This document shows, piece after piece, positions 47,374-56,304 of a stretch of 64,000 nucleotides of DNA. Each line of letters starts with the position of its first letter. Position 1 is the stretch's first letter. A model generated the notes under the pieces. It ran no database searches. It saw only the letters and a program-made list of their open reading frames with translations, and was not told the origin of the DNA. A program made the position numbers and the translations under genes. The stretch is from Streptomyces sp. ISL-12 (lineage in GTDB: Bacteria; Actinomycetota; Actinomycetes; Streptomycetales; Streptomycetaceae): the NCBI RefSeq assembly GCF_018614415.1, contig NZ_JAGGOO010000036.1, forward strand, positions 38,001 to 102,000, read 5' to 3'.

Positions 47374-48875
47374 TCACCGGTCCTTCGCGTAGTGGTTCCA
47401 GAGCATCGTGGTGGCGAGCGCGAGGGACACCTCCGCCGCGCCTTTGCGCAGGCCGGAGGAACGGGTGGACGAGCGGGAGCCGTTGAGGTTCATGCGCATG
47501 GTCAGGTCCTGGTTGGACAGGTCCTTGGTGATCCCCCGCAGTTGCTGGGGGGCGGAGGCACCGGCCGTGATCACTTCCAGGGCCGTACGGACCGCCTGTT
47601 GCGGGGAGAGCGACTCCTTGACCAGGTCGGTGACGATGCCGACCAGTTCCTGGGAGAAGACGTCGATCAGGGAGAGCTCCGGGCACAGGTGCCGGATGGA
47701 CCCCTCGATGTTGGCGAAGGACTTGCCCAGGATGGAGACCATGGGGCTGGTGCGGATGCCCCGGCGGGTGGAGTGCTGCAGCACGGCGGTGAGGGTCACC
47801 CCGAAGTTCAGCTCCTCCAGGGAGGCCGTGGCGATCTGCGGTACCAGCGAGGCCATGTCACCGGCGAACGCCGCCGTGTTCGCCCACGAGGTGGCACTCC
47901 CCATGTCGACCCAGGCCCGGGCCGTCCCGGCCCCGTCGTTCATCGCCAGGTTGAGGAGGAGCAGCAGGATGCTGGTGCTCATGGGGCGGTCGATGCGCCC
48001 GACCATGCCCCAGTCGATCATGGTGGCCGGGTGGCCGGGTGTCCGGGTTCCACGAAGATGTTCCCCGGGTGCGGGTCCGCGTGGAAGATGCGGTCGACGA
48101 AGTAGCCCCGGTACATGAAGGCGAGCAGGTCCTGACCGATGGCCCTGCGCTCCTCGGCGTCGAACCGGTCCTTGTCGGCCTCCCGGATCGGCGTCCCGGG
48201 GGCGAGACCCTGCACCAGGACCCGTCCGGTGGCCTCGACGACCTCGGGCACCGCCACGTAGTCGAAGTCCTCCGCCGCTTTGGCCGCCTCGGTCATGTTC
48301 CGAGCTTCCATCACGAAGTCGAGTTCGGGCCGCATCGCGTCGAAGACCACGTTGAGCATGGCCTCGACGTCGATGACCTCGTTGAAACGCCAGGTCCGCC
48401 GGGAGGCGAAACGGGACAGGGAGCCCATGAGCTTCATGTCGGCCTCGACCGTCTCGCGCACACCGGGACGCTGGATCTTCACCGCGACCGGCCGTCCGCC
48501 GGGCAGTTCCGCCCGGTACACCTGGGCCAGGGACGCGGTGCCCAGGGGGCGCTCGGTGTCGAAGTCGCGGAACCGCCGGGCCCACCCCGGCCCCAGCTCC
48601 CTGCGGAGCACCGGCTCGAAGTCGCCGAACGGGGCGGGCGATGCCCCGTCCTGCAGCTTCTCGAACTCGTCGATCATCTGCGGGGTCACGATGTCGGGCC
48701 GGGTCGCCAGCATCTGGCCGACCTTCACATAGAAGGGACCGAGGCTCTCCAGCGCGCGGCGGACGTTGCGGGCCCGGCGTACGGCCCCCTCCTCCGCCCG
48801 GCCGACGGGCATGGCTTCCTGCCGGACCAGGTGGGCGAGCACGCGCATCAGCACGCGTCCCCGGCCGGCACTCAC
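47374..48875 (-). pseudogene. UbiB/ABC1-family atypical kinase, frameshifted
   Basis: Together about 500 codons of an ABC1/ADCK-family protein: KxGQ motif VKVGQML, Ala-rich loop PLGTASLAQVYRAEL, VAVKIQRPGV (Lys), then HADPHPGNIF (catalytic loop). Right after FVEPGHPA the frame is broken by an 8-bp tandem duplication (48025-48040); removing one copy restores ATMIDWGMVGR (Mg2+ Asp) and the rest. In quinone synthesis such kinases help handle isoprenoid lipids, and here one heads a terpenoid operon. It may be dead or switch by slippage. Confidence 0.8.
48025..48040. repeat. 8-bp tandem duplication causing a frameshift
   Basis: GGCCGGGT occurs twice in direct contact. One copy restores the UbiB-like frame (GHPATMIDWG on the minus strand). 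A duplication this short could revert by slippage. Confidence 0.85.
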
Positions 48876-48965
48876 CTGCCGCGCTCCCGTGCCGGGCGGT
48901 CCGCGTTCCCCGGTCCGGCCCCGCCCCGTCCGGGTCCGGACCGGCGCGGGCGGGCGAGCGGGGGG

Positions 48966-49679
48966 TCAGCGCGCATCGCGGATACGGTCGATACGGTCGG
49001 CCAGGCGTGCCACCTCGTCCCTCAGGGCTTCCGCGTCCTCCGCCCCGCGTGCCCTCGGTACCCTGCTCCGGCCCCCGGGATGGTCGTCCCCCTCGCCCCA
49101 GCGCCGGTCCATCCGCCCCCGGAGCAGTTCCAGTTGGTCCCTCAACGCCGTCAGTTCGTCCGGGTCGTCGTCGGGGTGGTCGTCGTCCGGCCGGATCCGC
49201 GGTTCCCGCCGGGGGCCGGACGCGTAGGGCTCTCCCTCGTCCGGGCGCAGCCGGTGCCGCGATCCGTCACCGGGCCGGCGGCCGTCACCGCGCCGGCGCC
49301 GACGGCCGCGGCGCCCGCCCCGGTCGTGGTCGTCATCGTCGCGGCCGTCATCGTCGTGGTCGTCGTCACAGCCGTCGTAGTCGTCGCAGTGGCGGTCATG
49401 GCGGTCATGGCGGTCATGGCGGTCATGGCGGTCACCGCGGTCACCGCGGTCACCGCGGTCATGACGGTCGCGGCGGTCGTCGTGGCCGTGGCGGTCGTCG
49501 TGGCCACGGCGGCCACGGTCACGATCGTCATCGTCGTCCAGTGCCCGGCTGACCGAACTCCGCAGGCCGCACTCGAAGTCCCCTGCTCTGTCCAGGGCGT
49601 CGTCCACGAGATCCTCCGTGGCGCGCACGATATTGCGCAGCGCGTGACTGAATGACGTACGGGAATGGCGACGGGACAT
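48966..49679 (-). CDS. Asp/Arg/His-rich repeat protein of unknown function
   Basis: A 237-aa protein. The N-terminus is an ordinary helix (HALRNIVRATEDLVDDALDRAGDFECG). Residues about 50-140 are almost only Asp, Arg, His and Gly with an RHD tripeptide repeat, then an Arg-rich patch, an acidic stretch, and a C-terminal coiled coil (LTALRDQLELLRGRMD, AEALRDEVARLADRID). The composition suggests metal binding or condensation. ATG 49679 has GGAAAGGG upstream. Confidence 0.7.
   Translation of the reverse strand: MSRRHSRTSFSHALRNIVRATEDLVDDALDRAGDFECGLRSSVSRALDDDDDRDRGRRGHDDRHGHDDRRDRHDRGDRGDRGDRHDRHDRHDRHDRHCDDYDGCDDDHDDDGRDDDDHDRGGRRGRRRRRGDGRRPGDGSRHRLRPDEGEPYASGPRREPRIRPDDDHPDDDPDELTALRDQLELLRGRMDRRWGEGDDHPGGRSRVPRARGAEDAEALRDEVARLADRIDRIRDAR
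49391..49480. repeat. Ten-unit 9-bp tandem repeat
   Basis: Ten adjoining 9-bp units of the form GGCGGTCAT with variants, the first four identical. It encodes the RHD repeat of the protein on the minus strand; length variation keeps the frame. Confidence 0.85.
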
Positions 49680-50118
49680 GCGATGTGCCCTTTCCGGGAG
49701 GTGAGGGGAGGGGAAATGGGACAGCTTTCCGGCTTCCCTCATCCTGGCCGGTGGAGTCGGCCGAAAACGCTCCCCATATCTATTTCATTCAATCGAGCGA
49801 AGCGCTCTTTTTAGCCGGATTCGCGCGCCGTCGTACGCCGTGCGTTCACGAGGGGCGCACTGGCCTGGCCAGGCGGTTGTGGGCGCACGATCACATCATG
49901 GCCGGCTGCTCAAATGGATATAATCTCACCCCTGCCCTCGGCGTCACACGCCGCAAATGGCAACGGTCTCGGCGGTGACGGACAAGTATTCCGGCATCTC
50001 GACAACGGGAAAATCATCATGGTCGGCGTGGATTCGCCTCGGCGTGCCAGGGAATCAATCCCGAAAAGGTCCGGAGGTCGCCCGCCGGGAAACCCGGCGG
50101 GAGAAAGGAGGGCATCCC
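49680..50118. other. AT-richer non-coding gap
   Basis: 439 bp whose centre (about 49760-50040) is clearly less GC-rich than its surroundings. It has a poly-T run after an AGCGAAGCGCT palindrome-like stretch near 49796-49815, and the strong AGGAGG site (50106) for the next gene. Probably promoters for two divergent genes; no credible ORF. Confidence 0.4.
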
Positions 50119-50562
50119 ATGGCGAGGATCACGAGAATCGAGGCGCATGTGCGTACCGCTGACGTACCGCACGGGGGCACACAGGGGTGGGTCTATCTGG
50201 GCATCGCCGGCCGAGAGTTCGTACTCGACGCCGGCGGGACCGCCGGCGGCACCCGGACCGGTGACAACTGGACCTTCGTGCTCGGCGAGGACGCCAACGT
50301 CCGGAACCCCGCCTACAACGACCCGCGCAGGCCGCAACTGGACACCGACGACCTCGACCGCTACCCCGTCTACGTGAGGTTCGAGCCCGTGGGCCCCGAC
50401 CCCGCATGGTGCCTGGACCGCGTCGTCGTCAATGTCAACGGCGACACCGACCACCCGCACACCTTCGACAACCCCGACCTCGCCGACTTCGGGGAGGACC
50501 GCCGTCTGTGGCTGGGCCAGGAGTACGGCAAGCGGCTCTACCTCAAGCGGTACGACAACTGA
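50119..50562 (+). CDS. PLAT/LH2-like beta-sandwich protein
   Basis: A 147-aa protein rich in beta strands: ITRIEAHVRTADV, VYLGIAGREFVLD, PVYVRFEPVGPDPAWCLDRVVVNVNG, and LWLGQEYGKRLYLKRYDN at the end. The order resembles a PLAT/LH2 domain, a lipid- or protein-binding sandwich, but this is a weak match by eye. ATG 50119 has a perfect AGGAGG site. No signal peptide. Confidence 0.6.
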   Translation: MARITRIEAHVRTADVPHGGTQGWVYLGIAGREFVLDAGGTAGGTRTGDNWTFVLGEDANVRNPAYNDPRRPQLDTDDLDRYPVYVRFEPVGPDPAWCLDRVVVNVNGDTDHPHTFDNPDLADFGEDRRLWLGQEYGKRLYLKRYDN

Positions 50563-51362
50563 CGCCACCGGACGCAGTGGTCGGCATTGGGCGCGCAAGC
50601 GTCCTGGCATGCTGACCTGGTGACCGCCGCGGCTGTACCAGGCCGACGCGGTGCCCGTACCCGTACACGATCCGTTTCCGTAGCGGTCTGGGGAAGCAGG
50701 TCGAGGAGGGCGGGTACGACACCGTCGGCCGCTGCGCGGGTTTGTCCTCGATTCGTCAGCGGGATCGGGTGGCTGACCTGCTCAGCAGTTCGCCCGTTCC
50801 GTCCTCGGGCAGTCCGCGGTGGGTCGTCGCGTGACGCCGCGGGCGCGCCGGGCTCCACGGGCCCGGAGTGCTGCCGGTTTTCTCCTTTCCTGGTCCTTGT
50901 CGGGGCGGTGCCCGGCCGTCAGGTGACGGCCGGGACGGTGAGCCGCCGCTGCCAGCAGGTGGTGAAGGCTTGGGCGCAGGGCCAGGTCGCGTCGGTGCGT
51001 AGCCATCGGCGTCGGGTGTGGTCGGCGGGCCGGGCCGATCCGGCGGCCGCCACGACGGTGCCCCGGGCCAGTCCTGCTGCGGGGTGGTGCGAGGCGCTGG
51101 TCATGCTGACGTTCCCTACCGGGGGTCGCGGTGCGTGATCTGTCGTGGGGTAGGGCCGCGGGGCACGTGCTGTTCGGATCGCTCGCGATGCCGGCGGCCG
51201 CCCGGTCGGAAGGGCGTCAGCCGGAGCTGTCGTCCGGCTGTCCACCGGCCGGACACGCGCCGGGCGGAAGGCGGTTGACCGCCGCGCGCGTCCGGGTAGG
51301 CATGGTACCGGGACCGGTGCCGGTGGGCGGCCGGGCATCGTACGAGGAAGGACGGGCAGCGC
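50563..51362. other. 800-bp gap at the edge of the ansamycin cluster
   Basis: No frame here has both a recognisable protein and a believable start. Several overlapping open frames in both directions look like high-GC noise. The minus-strand stretch 50920-51110 reads RTDATWPCAQAFTTCWQRR, which may be the tail of a lost transposase-like gene; this is a guess. The right end carries the rifG ribosome site. Confidence 0.35.
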
Positions 51363-52400
51363 ATGACGGCGTCGGCTCAGCCGCACACCCGTGTCATGGT
51401 CGAACTCGGCGAGCGCTCCTACCCCGTCGACATCGGGCCGGGCGTCCGGCACTCGTTGGCCGCCATCCTCGCCGGGCTCGGTGCGCGGCGGGTGGCGATG
51501 GTGTCCGCGCGGCCCGAGGAGTGGCTGCCGGACCCGGGGGTGCCGTCGGTGGTGCTGCGGGCCCGGGACGGCGAGGCGGACAAGACACTGGCGACCGTGG
51601 AGGAACTGGGCCGTGCCTTCGTGAGGTTCGGGCTGACCCGCTCCGACGCGGTCGTCTCCTGCGGCGGTGGCACCACCACCGACGTCGTGGGACTGGCCGC
51701 CGCGCTGTACCACCGGGGGGTGCCCGTGGTGCACCTGCCGACGTCACTGCTCGCCCAGGTGGACGCCAGCGTGGGCGGCAAGACGGCCGTCAACCTCCCC
51801 GAGGGCAAGAACCTGCTGGGCGCCTACTGGCAGCCGGCCGCCGTGCTGTGCGACACCGACTATCTGCGCACGCTGCCCGAGCGGGAGACGCTCAACGGAT
51901 ACGGGGAGATAGCCCGCTGTCACTTCATCGGCGCCGGCGACCTGCGCGGGCTGCCGCTGCCGGAGCAGATCGCGGCGAGCGTGGCACTCAAGGCGTCGGT
52001 GGTCGCCGCCGACGAACGGGACTCGGGGCGCCGGCACATCCTCAACTACGGCCACACACTGGGACACGCCTTGGAGATCGTGACCGACTTCGCGCTGAAG
52101 CACGGCGAGGGCGTGGCGGTCGGCACGGTGTTCGCGGGCCGTCTCGCGCTGGCCCTCGGCCGGATCGACGCGGCACGGGCGGCCGAGCACCTGGAGGTGG
52201 TGCGGAGTTACGGCCTGCGGACCGCGCTGCCGGCCGGGGTCGACGCGCGGCGCCTGATCGAGGTGATGCGGCTGGACAAGAAGGCGACGCACGGGCTGAC
52301 CTTCGTCCTGGACGGCCCGGACGGCCCCGGGCTGGTGTCCGGGGTGCCCGAGGAGACCGTCGTCTCGACACTGGCCGGGATGGACCGGACACCTGACTGA
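51363..52400 (+). CDS. rifG: Amino-dehydroquinate synthase (AHBA pathway)
   Basis: A 345-aa DHQ-synthase-family enzyme. NAD and substrate motifs are CGGGTTTDVVGLAAALYHRG and PTSLLAQVDASVGGKTAVN; the metal region reads GYGEIARCHF instead of the AEVIK of true AroB, as in the RifG type, and GHTLGHALE is kept. It would cyclise aminoDAHP to aminoDHQ on the way to 3-amino-5-hydroxybenzoate (AHBA). Convergent with rifN, 1 bp apart. Confidence 0.92.
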   Translation: MTASAQPHTRVMVELGERSYPVDIGPGVRHSLAAILAGLGARRVAMVSARPEEWLPDPGVPSVVLRARDGEADKTLATVEELGRAFVRFGLTRSDAVVSCGGGTTTDVVGLAAALYHRGVPVVHLPTSLLAQVDASVGGKTAVNLPEGKNLLGAYWQPAAVLCDTDYLRTLPERETLNGYGEIARCHFIGAGDLRGLPLPEQIAASVALKASVVAADERDSGRRHILNYGHTLGHALEIVTDFALKHGEGVAVGTVFAGRLALALGRIDAARAAEHLEVVRSYGLRTALPAGVDARRLIEVMRLDKKATHGLTFVLDGPDGPGLVSGVPEETVVSTLAGMDRTPD

Positions 52401-52401
52401 A

Positions 52402-53313
52402 CTACCCCGTCGGCAGGCCCCGGGCCAGCAGCACCGCGCCGTGCAGGGAGGACAGCCCGCCCAGCAGCGCGGGACGTACCGGGGGCAGTGGGTGCCCGGG
52501 GCGTTGCAGGGCCGCGGTCCGCTCGGCCACCATCGGCACGAGGTCCGGCACGGTCGCGGCGAAGCCGCCGCCGACGAGGACCAGCGCCGGGCGCGTCAGT
52601 TCGCAGACGCCGGCCACGGCCGCGGCGAGCGCGGCGCAGCTCTCCCGCAACGCGGCCACGGCCCACGGCTCGCCGTCGGACACGGCCTGCCGGAAAGCGG
52701 TGAACGGCACCTCCGCTCCCCGGTGCCGGGCCGCGCGGCGCAGAGTCGCCGGGCCCGAGGCCGCCGCCTGCACACAGCCGCGCCGTCCGCAGTCGCACAG
52801 CGGTCCGTCGCGGTCGACGACGAGGTGGCCGACCTCGCAGGAACCACGCCCCACGCCGGGAACGGGGCGCCCGGCCAGCACCAGACCGCCACCGACACCG
52901 GTGCCGACGCCGAGGTAGAGGAGGTCCGCGCAGCCGGCCGCGTCCGCCTCGGCGAGGGCGGCCAGGTCACCGTCGTCGGCGCACGCCACCTCGGCGGCAC
53001 CGAAGAGCGCGGACAGGGCGGCGCCCAGACCGAACCCGGCCCAGGCGGGGCGGCCCGGCCAGACGGTGACCGTGCCGGCGGCGTCGAGCGTGGCCGGCAG
53101 GGCGACCCCGACGCCGCGCAGCCCGTGCGGGCGCCCCGCGCACAACTCCCCGACGTGCCGGGCCAGCAGGCCGAGATCGTCCTCGGGACGGGAGGCCCGG
53201 CCGGCCCACCGGAAGGACGACTCCGTCACGCCACCGTCGTCGTGCTCGACGCGCAACGCCACCTTCGTGCCGCCGATGTCGATGCCCAGCCGGCCGGCGG
53301 CTCCGGCGGTCAG
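52402..53313 (-). CDS. rifN: ROK-family kanosamine kinase with CTG start
   Basis: A 303-aa ROK sugar kinase that would make kanosamine 6-phosphate. The frame contains LGIDIGGTK (phosphate binding), GVGTGVGGGLV, and the zinc site CDCGRRGCVQ. The first in-frame ATG/GTG/TTG is GTG 53262, which would cut off the essential DIGGTK. Upstream is only CTG 53313, overlapping the rifJ stop (CTGA) with GAGAAGG 7 bp before it. A coupled CTG start is therefore proposed. Confidence 0.88.
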   Translation of the reverse strand: MTAGAAGRLGIDIGGTKVALRVEHDDGGVTESSFRWAGRASRPEDDLGLLARHVGELCAGRPHGLRGVGVALPATLDAAGTVTVWPGRPAWAGFGLGAALSALFGAAEVACADDGDLAALAEADAAGCADLLYLGVGTGVGGGLVLAGRPVPGVGRGSCEVGHLVVDRDGPLCDCGRRGCVQAAASGPATLRRAARHRGAEVPFTAFRQAVSDGEPWAVAALRESCAALAAAVAGVCELTRPALVLVGGGFAATVPDLVPMVAERTAALQRPGHPLPPVRPALLGGLSSLHGAVLLARGLPTG

Positions 53314-53744
53314 GCCGGCACCTTCTCGAGCAGGGCGCGGGCGGCGAGCCGGTACCCCAGCGCGCCGAGCCCGAAGACGACGCCGGACGCCAGCGGCCCG
53401 GTCACCGACTCGTGGCGGAACTGCTCACGGGCCCACACATTCGACAGGTGCACTTCGATCCACGGCCGCGGATAGTTCGCCAGGGCGTCACGCAGACCCC
53501 AGCCGGCCATCATCAGGGCGGCCGGATTGATGATGGCGCCGACGGTGTCGTAGTTCCCCTGAATAGTGCGGATGATCTCCGCCTCACCGTCGAACTGATA
53601 GGAGTCCACTTTCCAGCCGCGCTCCGCGACCTCTGCTCCCACCCAGCGTTCGATGTCCTGCAAGGTATCGGTTCCGTATATCTCGGGCTGGCGGGTTCCG
53701 AGTATTCCGAGATTCGGCCCGTTCACCAACAACAGCCTGCTCAC
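53310..53744 (-). CDS. rifJ: Amino-dehydroquinate dehydratase (type II DHQase)
   Basis: A 144-aa type II dehydroquinase: LLLVNGPNLGILGTRQPEIYG has the catalytic Arg and Tyr, IINPAAL the substrate loop, EVHLSNV the catalytic His. It converts aminoDHQ to aminodehydroshikimate. GTG 53744 (GAGG upstream) matches family N-termini; GTG 53768 is an alternative adding eight residues. Coupled to rifN by a 4-bp overlap. Confidence 0.93.
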   Translation of the reverse strand: MSRLLLVNGPNLGILGTRQPEIYGTDTLQDIERWVGAEVAERGWKVDSYQFDGEAEIIRTIQGNYDTVGAIINPAALMMAGWGLRDALANYPRPWIEVHLSNVWAREQFRHESVTGPLASGVVFGLGALGYRLAARALLEKVPA

Positions 53745-53841
53745 AGCGCACCTCACCCGGTTCGTCACGGACTTCCATCTATAGCACGGGCCTCGCGGCG
53801 CACACCCCGCCGAATGCCCGCCGCATACCCGGGAGCCGTTT

Positions 53842-53870
53842 TTAGGGGCTTCTAGGGGGGTGTTGAGGGG
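53842..53870. promoter_or_regulatory. G-rich direct repeats between rifJ and rifK
   Basis: Within the 205-bp divergent gap, TTAGGGG (53842), CTAGGGG (53852) and TGAGGGG (53864) recur every 10-12 bp, the spacing of one DNA turn, as at activator sites such as SARP or PhoP boxes. The rifK ribosome site follows at the right end. Confidence 0.35.
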
Positions 53871-53949
53871 GAATGACGCGGCTGTCGTCGGCCGGTTAGC
53901 GTCTTAAAGCGATCGCCTCTGCATATCGCGTCGAGGGAAGTGGGGAAAC

Positions 53950-55116
53950 ATGAGCAAGGGTGTGCGTCTGGAATCCGAGCTGCCCGGCTGGCCGCAGTAC
54001 GACGACGCGGAACGCGAGGGACTGATACGGGCGCTGGAACAGGGCCAGTGGTGGCGGATCGGCGGCGGCGAGGTGGACGCCTTCGAGGCCGAGTTCGCCG
54101 CCGCCCACGGCAGTCCGCACGCCCTGGCCGTCACCAACGGCACACACGCGCTGGAACTCGCCCTCGAAGTGCTCGGCGTCGGCGCCGGCTCGGAGGTCAT
54201 CGTCCCGGCGTTCACCTTCATCTCCTCCTCGCAGGCCGCGCAGCGGCTGGGCGCGGTGGCCGTGCCGGTCGACGTCGACCCGGGTACGTACTGCGTCGAC
54301 CCGGCGGCGGTCGAGGCCGCGATCGGACCGCGGACCGCGGCCATCATGCCGGTGCACATGGCGGGCCAGATGTGCGACATGGACGCGCTGGGCAAGCTGT
54401 CCGCCGACTCGGGCGTACCACTGGTCCAGGACGCGGCCCACGCGCAGGGCGCGCGGTGGCGCGGCCAGCGGGTCGGGGAGCTGGGCTCGGTCGCGGCGTT
54501 CAGCTTCCAGAACGGCAAGCTGATGACCGCCGGCGAGGGCGGCGCGGTGCTCTTCCCCGACGCGGAAGGGTACGAGAAGGGCTTCGTGCGGCACAGCTGC
54601 GGCCGGCCGCGCACCGACCGCGGCTACTTCCACCGTACGTCCGGTTCCAACTTCCGCCTCAACGAGTTCTCCGCGTCGGTGCTGCGCGCCCAGCTCGCCC
54701 GGCTCGACGCACAGATCGACACACGCGAGGCACGCTGGCCGGTGCTGAGCCGGCTGCTGGCCGAGATCCCCGGCGTCGTCCCGCAGGCCCTCGACGAGCG
54801 CGGTGACCGCAATCCGCACTACATGGCGATGTTCCGGGTGCCGGGCATCACCGAGGAGCGGCGCGCACGGGTCGTGGACACCCTCATCGAGCGGGGGCTG
54901 CCCGCGTTCGTCGGGTTCCGCGCGGTCTACCGTACCGACGCCTTCTGGGAGGTCGCGGCGCCGGAGCTGACCGTGGAGGAACTGGCCCGCCGCTGCCCGC
55001 ACTCCGAGGCCCTCACCCGGGACTCCGTGTGGCTGCACCACCGTACGCTGCTGGGCAGCGAGGAGCAGATGCACGAGGTCGCCGCAGTCATCGCCGACGT
55101 ACTCGCGAGCGCATGA
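53950..55116 (+). CDS. rifK: 3-amino-5-hydroxybenzoate (AHBA) synthase
   Basis: A 388-aa PLP enzyme of the DegT/AHBA synthase family, the marker gene of ansamycin pathways. NGTHALELAL, QDAAHAQGA, and SFQNGKLMTAGEGGA with the PLP Lys (about 190) are visible, and the substrate-side block HTGS...-like RTSGSNFRLNEFSA. It aromatises aminoDHS to AHBA and, with RifL, also acts in UDP-kanosamine formation. Start ATG 53950; RifL starts within its stop. Confidence 0.97.
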   Translation: MSKGVRLESELPGWPQYDDAEREGLIRALEQGQWWRIGGGEVDAFEAEFAAAHGSPHALAVTNGTHALELALEVLGVGAGSEVIVPAFTFISSSQAAQRLGAVAVPVDVDPGTYCVDPAAVEAAIGPRTAAIMPVHMAGQMCDMDALGKLSADSGVPLVQDAAHAQGARWRGQRVGELGSVAAFSFQNGKLMTAGEGGAVLFPDAEGYEKGFVRHSCGRPRTDRGYFHRTSGSNFRLNEFSASVLRAQLARLDAQIDTREARWPVLSRLLAEIPGVVPQALDERGDRNPHYMAMFRVPGITEERRARVVDTLIERGLPAFVGFRAVYRTDAFWEVAAPELTVEELARRCPHSEALTRDSVWLHHRTLLGSEEQMHEVAAVIADVLASA

Positions 55117-56261
55117 GCGCCCCGCCCTCGTCCCCGGCCCTGCCGCCCGTCCGCACCGCCGTGATCGGCCTGGGCTGGGTCGCCCGCTCGGTCTGGCTGC
55201 CCCGGCTGCTGCGCAGCCCCGCCTTCACCGTGACCGCCGCCGTCGACCCCGACGAGCGCGGCCGGGCCGCCGTCGCCGGCTCCCAGGGGGCGGACGCGAC
55301 CGGGCTGTCGGTGCTGGCGGCCGTCGCCGACCTCGATCCCGCAGAGGTGGACCTCGCGATCGTCGCGGTCCCCAACCACCTGCACTGCGCCGTCGCCTGC
55401 GAACTGCTCACCAAGGGCATCCCGGTGTTCCTGGAGAAGCCGGTCTGCCTGACCTCCGAGGAGGCGGAACGGCTCGCCGCCGCCGAACGCGCGGGCGGCA
55501 CGGTACTGCTGGCCGGCAGCGCGGCCCGCCACCGCGCCGACGTACGCGGTCTGTACCGGGCCGCCGAACGCCTGGGCGAGGTCCGGCACATCGAACTGGC
55601 CTGGGTACGGGCGCGCGGGGTGCCCGACCGGGGCGGCTGGTTCACCCAGCGGTCGCTCGCGGGCGGCGGGGCGCTGGTCGACCTCGGCTGGCACCTCCTC
55701 GACATCGCCGTACCGCTGCTGGGCACCGCCGCCTTCCGGCACGCCATCGGCACCGTCTCCGCCGACTTCATCACCCAGGCATCCTCCCGGGCCGCCTGGC
55801 GCGACGACGACAACGATGCCGAAGGCGACGGCGACGCGGCCGGGGGCGGCGGCACCGACGTCGAGGACACCGCGCGCGGCTTCCTCGTCACCGACGACGG
55901 CCGGTCCGTCGTCCTGCACGCGAGCTGGGCCTCGCACGAGGCGGTGGACACCACCCGCGTCACCGTCGACGGCAGCGCGGGCAGCGCGACCCTGCGCTGC
56001 ACCTTCGGTTTCAGCCCCAACCGCCTCGGGGAGTCCGTGCTGACCCGCACCGCCGACGGCACCACGCGCCAGCTCGCCGTGCCCACGGAACGCGTCGGCG
56101 CCGAGTACGACCGGCAGCTCGCCCTGCTGCCCGGCCTGTTGCACGACCCGGCCGCACGGGGCCGGGCGATCGACGAGGCGCGCCGCACCATCGGCGCCAT
56201 CGAGCGGGTCTACACCTCGGCCCGCACCGTCCAGGAGGTCCGGGAATCAGCCCCGGTGTGA
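55113..56261 (+). CDS. rifL: NAD(P)-dependent oxidoreductase (AHBA pathway)
   Basis: A 382-aa GFO/IDH/MocA-type dehydrogenase. Rossmann VIGLGWVARSVWLPRLL, then EKPVCLT and GGGALVDLGWHLLD. It would oxidise UDP-glucose to the 3-keto sugar that RifK transaminates to UDP-kanosamine. The ATGA overlap with rifK couples the two. An acidic, Asp/Gly-rich insert (about residues 230-250) is extra. Confidence 0.93.
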   Translation: MSAPPSSPALPPVRTAVIGLGWVARSVWLPRLLRSPAFTVTAAVDPDERGRAAVAGSQGADATGLSVLAAVADLDPAEVDLAIVAVPNHLHCAVACELLTKGIPVFLEKPVCLTSEEAERLAAAERAGGTVLLAGSAARHRADVRGLYRAAERLGEVRHIELAWVRARGVPDRGGWFTQRSLAGGGALVDLGWHLLDIAVPLLGTAAFRHAIGTVSADFITQASSRAAWRDDDNDAEGDGDAAGGGGTDVEDTARGFLVTDDGRSVVLHASWASHEAVDTTRVTVDGSAGSATLRCTFGFSPNRLGESVLTRTADGTTRQLAVPTERVGAEYDRQLALLPGLLHDPAARGRAIDEARRTIGAIERVYTSARTVQEVRESAPV

Positions 56262-56304
56262 CCGCACCGGGGTGCGCCGTGACCACGTTCCACGGGAGTC
56301 CCCG

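Noticed and set aside
50587..51138. 183-codon plus-strand frame in the cluster edge
   Set aside because: No ribosome site, no domain, and composition like random high-GC sequence.
53262..53262. GTG 53262 as start of rifN
   Set aside because: It would remove the DIGGTK phosphate-binding motif of ROK kinases.
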